A stretch of 35,360 nucleotides of DNA from a virus, in IMG/VR virus record IMGVR_UViG_3300013372_000564, positions 1 to 35,360 of that record. One strand, 5' to 3'. The position numbers and the translations under genes were made by a program. Positions 31,562 to 35,360 of this stretch are shown one piece after another (positions within the stretch are counted from its first letter, which is position 1; each line of letters begins with the position of its first letter). The notes below the pieces were generated by a model that worked only from the letters and a program-made list of their open reading frames with translations, ran no database searches and was not told where the DNA came from.

Positions 31562-31774
31562 ATGACGTTAAGCTATCAAGCCATAATGCGTATATATGCA
31601 CGCGCTGCGCAGCATAATATCACCGCCATCCAACTTGCTAATGCCGCTGGCCTTAGTCGGGTCACATTGAGCAACTGGAAGTGCCAACGCGCCACGCCAA
31701 TGTTGGAAGCGTATCTTGCTGTAGAAAGCGCACTGGAGGATTTGATTGCTGACAAGGCTAATGACGCTGTTTAA
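31562..31774 (+). CDS. Cro-like helix-turn-helix regulator
   Basis: This 70-residue DNA-binding protein has a helix-turn-helix at about residues 20-42 (ITAIQLANAAGLSRVTLSNW), the usual form of phage Cro/CI N-terminal domains, plus a helical tail for dimerisation. AAGGAT precedes the ATG. It is first in the plus-strand early operon and directly behind a promoter with a palindromic operator, so autoregulation is likely. No CI-sized partner with a peptidase domain is present in the window. Confidence 0.85.
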   Translation: MTLSYQAIMRIYARAAQHNITAIQLANAAGLSRVTLSNWKCQRATPMLEAYLAVESALEDLIADKANDAV

Positions 31775-32114
31775 TCGTCGGTCAAAGTTCAACGCCAAGA
31801 AAGCCTATTGCGCTCAGTGCCACAAGCACGACAGCAAGCGCGAAGCTGCACGGTGTGATGAACTGCATACCCTGTGGGCTGCTGGTGCGATTGGCGATTT
31901 GGTGATCCACCCGCAGTTTTGGTTCGTCATCAATGGCAACCAAATTAAGCACGATAACGGGCGTAGGGTCGGATATAAGCCTGACTTTTCCTACACGGAA
32001 AACGGCCAGGATTGCGTGGAAGATGTGAAGGGCATGATTACCCCAGACTTCACGTTGCGCAAGGCGATCTTCAAAGTCTTGTTCCCAACAATTGAATTTC
32101 GGCAAACAAAGTAG
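31761..32114 (+). CDS. DUF1064 nuclease-like protein
   Basis: This 117-residue protein is of the phage DUF1064 type: an N-terminal SKFNAKKAYCAQCHKHDSKR, then REAARCDELHTLWAAGAIGDL, then VGYKPDFSYTENGQDCVEDV. It has the E, then PDF, then VEDVKG arrangement of a PD-(D/E)xK-like nuclease fold. Such proteins occur where lambdoid phages keep Holliday-junction resolvases. ATG 31761 (ACAAGG just upstream) overlaps the Cro-like stop by 14 bases. An upstream TTG at 31746 is less likely. A junction-resolving role is inference. Confidence 0.75.
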   Translation: MTLFNRRSKFNAKKAYCAQCHKHDSKREAARCDELHTLWAAGAIGDLVIHPQFWFVINGNQIKHDNGRRVGYKPDFSYTENGQDCVEDVKGMITPDFTLRKAIFKVLFPTIEFRQTK

Positions 32115-32146
32115 CTTTTAGAATTAATTATATTGATATAGGAGGG

Positions 32147-32185
32147 GGCCAGCGAAAATAATGGGGAATAAAATTTTCGCTGGCC
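32147..32185 (+). promoter_or_regulatory. Large perfect hairpin upstream of the replication gene
   Basis: GGCCAGCGAAAAT (32147-32159) pairs perfectly with ATTTTCGCTGGCC (32173-32185): 13 pairs, 13-base loop. A GGAGG (32141-32145) precedes it. There is no downstream T run, so it is not a standard terminator. An RNA attenuator or DNA-level recognition site ahead of the replication gene is possible. Confidence 0.7.
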
Positions 32186-32210
32186 GCAACGCTTTACAGG
32201 AGCATCGCAT

Positions 32211-32255
32211 ATGATGAATTATATACACCATAAAACTATTTTGCAAGGCGCGTAG
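32211..32255 (+). CDS. Leader peptide upstream of the replication gene
   Basis: This 14-residue frame (MMNYIHHKTILQGA) has a strong AGGAG (32198-32202) eight bases before ATG 32211. It stops at 32253-32255, two bases before the ATG of the DUF1376 gene. The spacing suggests that translation of the leader feeds ribosomes to the replication gene, coupling it to the structure at 32147-32185. It could be chance, but the signal is well placed. Confidence 0.45.
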   Translation: MMNYIHHKTILQGA

Positions 32256-32257
32256 CC

Positions 32258-33013
32258 ATGCACTATTATAAATTCAATATCGGCGATTATGCCAGATCGA
32301 CAAGGCATCTGAGCAACGAAGAGGACTTAGCTTTCCGTCGTTTGCTTGACATGTATTACGAAACCGAATCGCCTATCCCAGTGGAAACCCAGTGGGTTGC
32401 CAGACGTATCCGAGTAGATGCGGATGTGATCGAAGTTTTGTTAAATGACATGTTTATTCGTTCAGAAAATGGCTGGAGGCATCCACGATGTGATGCTGAA
32501 ATAGATGAATATCATCGTCAAGCTGAACGCAACAGACAGAATGGCAAGCGTGGTGGACGACCGAAAACTGCGGTAAAACAGACATCTGAAAACCCAGTGG
32601 GTTCCCATTCGGTATCCAGTGGGGAGCCAGTCGTAACCCTAACCATAAACCATAAACCATTAACCACTAACCATAAACCAATTATAAGAGAGGTTCCCGA
32701 TTGGTTTCCAATAGATGCTTGGCAGGGTTGGGTCGAGATGCGGAAGAAGCGCAAACGCCCATTAACTGAAAGGGCGGAGGCAAGGGCTATCAACAAGCTG
32801 GAAGCATTGCATTCAGCCGGACATGACATTGGGGAATTGCTGGACCGCTCAACAATCAACGGCTGGCTGGATATATACGAACCGAAAGGTAATACGAATG
32901 CAGGAAATAGCGAACACGCAACAGAGCCAACTAACCCAATGGTCAGAGCCGTCCTTGCCAGCCAAGCTAAACGATCTGCTGATGGGGAGCGATTTGCCGA
33001 CGATTGGCCCTAA
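32258..33013 (+). CDS. DUF1376 replication protein (lambda O-like position)
   Basis: This 251-residue protein has an N-terminal ~90-residue DUF1376 domain (HYYKFNIGDYARSTRHLSN, then FRRLLDMYYETESPIP), a winged-helix fold found in phage replication initiators. The middle is a linker encoded by an AACCATA repeat array that translates as TINHKPLTTNHKPI. The C-terminal half (about 145-215) has EVPDWFPIDAWQGWVEMRKK and a helical region like DnaD/helicase-associated proteins. The gene overlaps the next by 116 bases. Known DUF1376 proteins lie at phage origins; an origin-binding role is inferred. Confidence 0.8.
   Translation: MHYYKFNIGDYARSTRHLSNEEDLAFRRLLDMYYETESPIPVETQWVARRIRVDADVIEVLLNDMFIRSENGWRHPRCDAEIDEYHRQAERNRQNGKRGGRPKTAVKQTSENPVGSHSVSSGEPVVTLTINHKPLTTNHKPIIREVPDWFPIDAWQGWVEMRKKRKRPLTERAEARAINKLEALHSAGHDIGELLDRSTINGWLDIYEPKGNTNAGNSEHATEPTNPMVRAVLASQAKRSADGERFADDWP
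32635..32682 (+). repeat. Iteron array (AACCATA) inside the replication gene, putative origin
   Basis: AACC begins at 32635, 32641, 32648, 32655, 32662, 32669 and 32676: one 6-base step, then perfect 7-base spacing. The consensus unit is AACCATA. AT-rich sequence follows (32681-32688). Lambda keeps its origin iterons inside gene O in the same way. Initiator binding here is inference. Confidence 0.75.
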
Positions 33014-33440
33014 GTCTGCTGAAATCCTGCAACAGTATGTGGATGCCCCACGGCCACCAATGCCAGATCGTGAACAGGTCGAGGTGATGATTGCCAAGTT
33101 GGCGCTTGCCACTGCCAGCCAGAAGCGCAGTCAGGACGAAGAAGCGGAGCGGCTGGAACTTTACTGGATGACCCTTCGCATTTATCCGCTGGTCGATCTG
33201 CGGAGCGCGTTTCTCAAACTGCTACGCACTTGCAAGTTTATGCCGACCCCTGCTGAGATTGATTCCATTGTACAGGAAGAAGGCAGGGACCGCCGACGCA
33301 AATTAGCCAGAGCTGAATACCTGTTGATGATACATCGACGCCATTACACGCCGCCGCAGGAATATGTGACGGCTGAAGAGTTAGCTGCACTGAACGATGA
33401 ACTAACACAATCACTGAAAACCAAAGAAGGGATAGTTTAA
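32898..33440 (+). CDS. Putative helicase loader (lambda P / G39P-like position)
   Basis: This 180-residue protein starts at ATG 32898 after AAAGG, inside the 3' end of the DUF1376 gene in another frame. Residues about 85-130 (YWMTLRIYPLVDLRSAFLKL, then FMPTPAEIDSIVQ) have the pattern of the helical domain of phage helicase loaders such as G39P. The N-terminus is Gln/Ser-rich and the C-terminus basic and helical (RRRKLARAEYLLMIHRRH). Location behind the initiator, as with lambda O and P, supports a loader role. I am not certain of the family. Confidence 0.55.
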   Translation: MQEIANTQQSQLTQWSEPSLPAKLNDLLMGSDLPTIGPKSAEILQQYVDAPRPPMPDREQVEVMIAKLALATASQKRSQDEEAERLELYWMTLRIYPLVDLRSAFLKLLRTCKFMPTPAEIDSIVQEEGRDRRRKLARAEYLLMIHRRHYTPPQEYVTAEELAALNDELTQSLKTKEGIV

Positions 33441-33742
33441 TGATTTACGGAAACTCAATTCGCCAATGGGCAGAAGAACGCAACTTGATTGCTGGCAGCA
33501 CCGTGCAAGCCCAATTCGTAAAGCTGATTGAAGAGATAGGCGAACTGGCTGAAGCCATCGCCAAAGGCAAGGATGAGCAATTCATGGACAGCATTGGCGA
33601 TGCCTTTGTCGTGCTGACGATCCTGGCAGCGCAAAAGAATTTGGAGATTGAAGAATGCGTTGTTCACGCTTGGCATCAGATCAAAGACCGTAAGGGCCGG
33701 ATGGTTGACGGGATTTTTGTAAAGGAAGAAAACGATGTTTGA
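33440..33742 (+). CDS. MazG-like nucleotide pyrophosphohydrolase
   Basis: This 100-residue protein is of the all-alpha NTP pyrophosphohydrolase type. The metal-binding set EEIGE (31-35) plus D50 and D54 (DSIGDAFVVL) is intact. Such enzymes hydrolyse nucleoside triphosphates or ppGpp-like alarmones and are common in phages, where they may adjust the nucleotide pool or starvation signal. It starts at a TAATG overlap and ends overlapping the DnaA-like gene. Confidence 0.88.
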   Translation: MIYGNSIRQWAEERNLIAGSTVQAQFVKLIEEIGELAEAIAKGKDEQFMDSIGDAFVVLTILAAQKNLEIEECVVHAWHQIKDRKGRMVDGIFVKEENDV

Positions 33743-34034
33743 TGATGATTTCATGTGGGATGAAGAAGAAGACAAAGTGGTGCTTGTTGACAGCCTTGGT
33801 ATGACGCCTAGGCAAGCCAATTTGCTGCAAGTTGAAGCCATTGCTAAAGCGCACCGCTTCACTTTGGAGGACATTTTAGGCCCACGCAAGTTCAAGCCAT
33901 TGGTAGAAGTAAGGCGCAAATGCGCTGTCATGTTGCGTGAGAAGGGCCACACAATGACCGAAATCGGTCGTATTCTTCGCCGCGACCATAGTACAATTTG
34001 CCACTCGCTTCAGGTAATGGCACAAAAGCAATGA
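33735..34034 (+). CDS. DnaA domain IV-like DNA-binding protein
   Basis: This 99-residue protein consists of an acidic 25-residue start and then what looks like just the origin-binding domain of DnaA: VEAIAKAHRFTLEDILGP, VRRKCAVMLREKGHTMTEIG and the signature RRDHSTICHS (82-91). There is no ATPase domain. In DnaA this helix-turn-helix reads DnaA boxes. A free domain could bind the same boxes to block, recruit or compete with the host initiator. It overlaps both neighbours in the replication operon. Confidence 0.85.
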   Translation: MFDDDFMWDEEEDKVVLVDSLGMTPRQANLLQVEAIAKAHRFTLEDILGPRKFKPLVEVRRKCAVMLREKGHTMTEIGRILRRDHSTICHSLQVMAQKQ

Positions 34035-34186
34035 AGCTTACTGCCACAGATTTTTTGACTGATCTCATGCGACACAAACATGGTAGCATAAACAAAGCAG
34101 AACTGTTAAAAAAGTGGCAGAAGCATGTATGGTCGAATGACGAAATGCGGCAGTGGGCCAACTGGCAGTGGAAAGAAATGATATGA
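34031..34186 (+). CDS. Small unknown basic protein
   Basis: This 51-residue helical protein (KAELLKKWQKHVWSNDEM, then RQWANWQWKEMI) is rich in Trp and Lys. ATG 34031 overlaps the upstream stop by four bases (ATGA), and the stop overlaps the next ATG in the same way, so translational coupling is likely. Function unknown. Confidence 0.6.
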   Translation: MKLTATDFLTDLMRHKHGSINKAELLKKWQKHVWSNDEMRQWANWQWKEMI

Positions 34187-34371
34187 GCAAGAATGATGAT
34201 GATATTTGTGGGCAATGCTTGTTCTATCAGGGCAGCCCCACTGGCAGCCACGGCTTTTGCAAACGCTTCCCACCTGTGTTCACCCACATGGACAATGATG
34301 GTCGAGCAAAGTTCTTTAATCCAGTGACCTCACCCTTTAACTGGTGCGGTGAATTTGAGGCCGCAGACTAA
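34183..34371 (+). CDS. Small Cys-rich protein
   Basis: This 62-residue protein has four Cys in the pattern CGQC, then GFCKRFPP, then WCGEF. A set of this kind could hold one zinc ion or a small iron-sulphur cluster; short proteins with this pattern are frequent in phage early operons. ATG 34183 and the stop are both coupled to neighbours by overlap. The biochemical role is unknown. Confidence 0.65.
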   Translation: MSKNDDDICGQCLFYQGSPTGSHGFCKRFPPVFTHMDNDGRAKFFNPVTSPFNWCGEFEAAD

Positions 34372-35138
34372 TGTTAGCTATGCAGATCGATACAAGTGAC
34401 TTCGACAGGGGCTTACGGGTTCTTGCCGAAATGCCTGATATGATCCGCAAAGCCGTTGTGGGTGCGCTGTCTGACACAGTGGACGATCTATACACCCGTC
34501 AAGAGATGGAGATGAAAACCGTCTTCAATAAGCCGTCGCCATATGTGTTGAAGGGTCTGAAGAAAAGCTACCCTGGTGGCCGTGAAGGACAGTCGAGCAA
34601 GGCAAGATTCGGCCAGGGTGTTTTGAGGGCTGGGACATATTTCGAATACTTTGGCGGCACTGGCTCACCTGAAAGCATCGTTAAGCCACATGTGTTTGGT
34701 GGACAAAGGTCGCACAAAGCGTCTGAAAAGCGCCTTCAGCAGCAAATGCTGTCGCTTAGAAGCCAAGACACTGTGCAGGGCAGGAACTATCCGCGTGGAT
34801 CGGGCGGTGACATTAATGGCGCACGTTACAGCGAGATGTTGGCGGCAATGGGGGCATTGTCTGAGACTGCTCGTGGCGCAATGCCCAAGGGTAAGCAAAA
34901 GGACCGTAAGGGCGTGTCATTTTTTGCAATGGTCCCCAGGGGCGGAAAACGAGGTGATGCGCCAATGCTTATTGCTGAACGCCGTGGATCAGATGTGAAA
35001 ATAATGATTGTAAATACCAAAAGAAGAACGCAATATAAGAAGCGTTATGATTATTTTGGCGTTGGACAGAAGCAAGTCGCCTACAGTCTGCCGCTGCACT
35101 TTAACCGTATAATTAACCGAATGGTTACCAGGCTATAA
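34371..35138 (+). CDS. gpZ-like minor tail / head-tail structural protein
   Basis: This 255-residue basic protein begins with QIDTSDFDRGLRVLAEMPDM and has an early VVGALSDTVDDLYTRQEMEM helix, the pattern of lambda gpZ-type minor tail proteins that finish the head-proximal tail end. In lambda, Z lies between FII and U. Here it lies after small replication genes and just before the end of the window, which would be upstream of the terminase in a circular map. It starts in a TAATG overlap with the Cys-rich gene. Confidence 0.6.
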   Translation: MLAMQIDTSDFDRGLRVLAEMPDMIRKAVVGALSDTVDDLYTRQEMEMKTVFNKPSPYVLKGLKKSYPGGREGQSSKARFGQGVLRAGTYFEYFGGTGSPESIVKPHVFGGQRSHKASEKRLQQQMLSLRSQDTVQGRNYPRGSGGDINGARYSEMLAAMGALSETARGAMPKGKQKDRKGVSFFAMVPRGGKRGDAPMLIAERRGSDVKIMIVNTKRRTQYKKRYDYFGVGQKQVAYSLPLHFNRIINRMVTRL

Positions 35139-35141
35139 CAT

Positions 35142-35333
35142 ATGAATGATAACTTCGACCATGAAGGCCCAAAGCACCTGTTTGCTACAGACCTGTTAAA
35201 CTCTCTGATGATCCTGATGGACAATGCAGCCAAGGAAGGTCTGGATCGCAGAGATCACGAAGGCCTGATCTATGATTGGGCATTCTGGTCTGGCGAATGC
35301 GCCAAGGCGCTGGGCGTGAAGAAAATACCCTAG
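35142..35333 (+). CDS. Small unknown acidic protein
   Basis: This 63-residue helical protein (HLFATDLLNSLMILMDNAAK, then IYDWAFWSGECAKALG) starts three bases after the gpZ-like stop, with only a weak ribosome-binding site. Its stop lies in the 12-base palindrome TACCCTAGGGTA (35326-35337). In a circular map it would be the last gene before terS. Function unknown. The final 27 bases of the window show nothing else. Confidence 0.55.
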   Translation: MNDNFDHEGPKHLFATDLLNSLMILMDNAAKEGLDRRDHEGLIYDWAFWSGECAKALGVKKIP

Positions 35334-35360
35334 GGTAAGGGGCCACTGGCAGGATTGGGG

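Noticed and set aside
32631-32690. Telomere-like AACCCTAACC repeat suggesting a linear chromosome end
   Set aside because: Only the first unit resembles a telomere; the rest is AACCATA within an open coding frame, better explained as origin iterons.
35326-35337. 12-base palindrome TACCCTAGGGTA near the window end as a packaging (cos/pac) site
   Set aside because: It is a single short palindrome overlapping a stop codon; without end mapping nothing ties it to packaging.

Overview
The window reads as a virtually complete tailed-phage genome of siphovirus (lambda-like) layout. Genes are tightly packed, often with overlapping stop/start codons, and there is no host flank, integrase, tRNA, rRNA, IS element or CRISPR array. 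A bacterial, probably alphaproteobacterial, host is suggested by a phage copy of the GapR/DUF2312 family, which is typical of that class, and by the general look of the recombination and tail genes. This host guess is inference only. GC content by eye is mid-range, with a richer patch near 20.7-21.2 kb.

Layout. 46-6973 (+) is the head module: small and large terminase, a gpW-like joiner, portal, a single ORF fusing an HK97-type prohead protease to the major capsid protein, a hairpin terminator, and a gpFII-like head-tail joiner. 6975-13150 (+) is the tail module: two tandem tail-terminator-like paralogues, two tandem tail-tube paralogues, a tail assembly chaperone with a -1 frameshift extension, the tape measure, two distal tail proteins and an NlpC/P60-like protein. 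13143-21537 (+) holds the gpJ-like tip protein and a run of fibre proteins, one ending in an S74 self-cleaving chaperone. 21537-26355 (+) holds two exported proteins (an Asn/Ser/Thr-rich one and an acidic nidogen-like one) between small membrane/coiled-coil proteins, then a two-TM putative holin with an EF-hand-like tail, a GH19-type endolysin and a small membrane protein.

26390-31440 is a minus-strand early operon: small unknown proteins, SSB, GapR-like, NinB, a NUMOD3-like protein, an HNH nuclease, a YqaJ/lambda-type exonuclease and an ERF annealing protein. A divergent control region (31441-31561) separates it from a plus-strand operon: Cro-like HTH protein, DUF1064 nuclease-like protein, a DUF1376 replication protein carrying an iteron array inside its gene, a putative helicase loader, MazG-like pyrophosphohydrolase, a protein that is essentially a DnaA domain IV, and small proteins. 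This operon leads into a gpZ-like structural gene. If the molecule is circular or circularly permuted, it would run straight on into the terminase genes at the window start.

Functionally, exonuclease + ERF + SSB + NinB form a recombination set. DUF1376 protein + its iterons + the loader-like protein form a lambda O/P-like initiation set. A promoter/operator pair with nearly identical sequence (31502-31529 plus, 27336-27363 minus) suggests one regulator controls both strands. The most unusual parts are the secreted-protein module at 21.5-25.5 kb, the fused protease-capsid gene with an internal ribosome-binding site, and the iteron/leader/hairpin arrangement at 32.1-32.7 kb.
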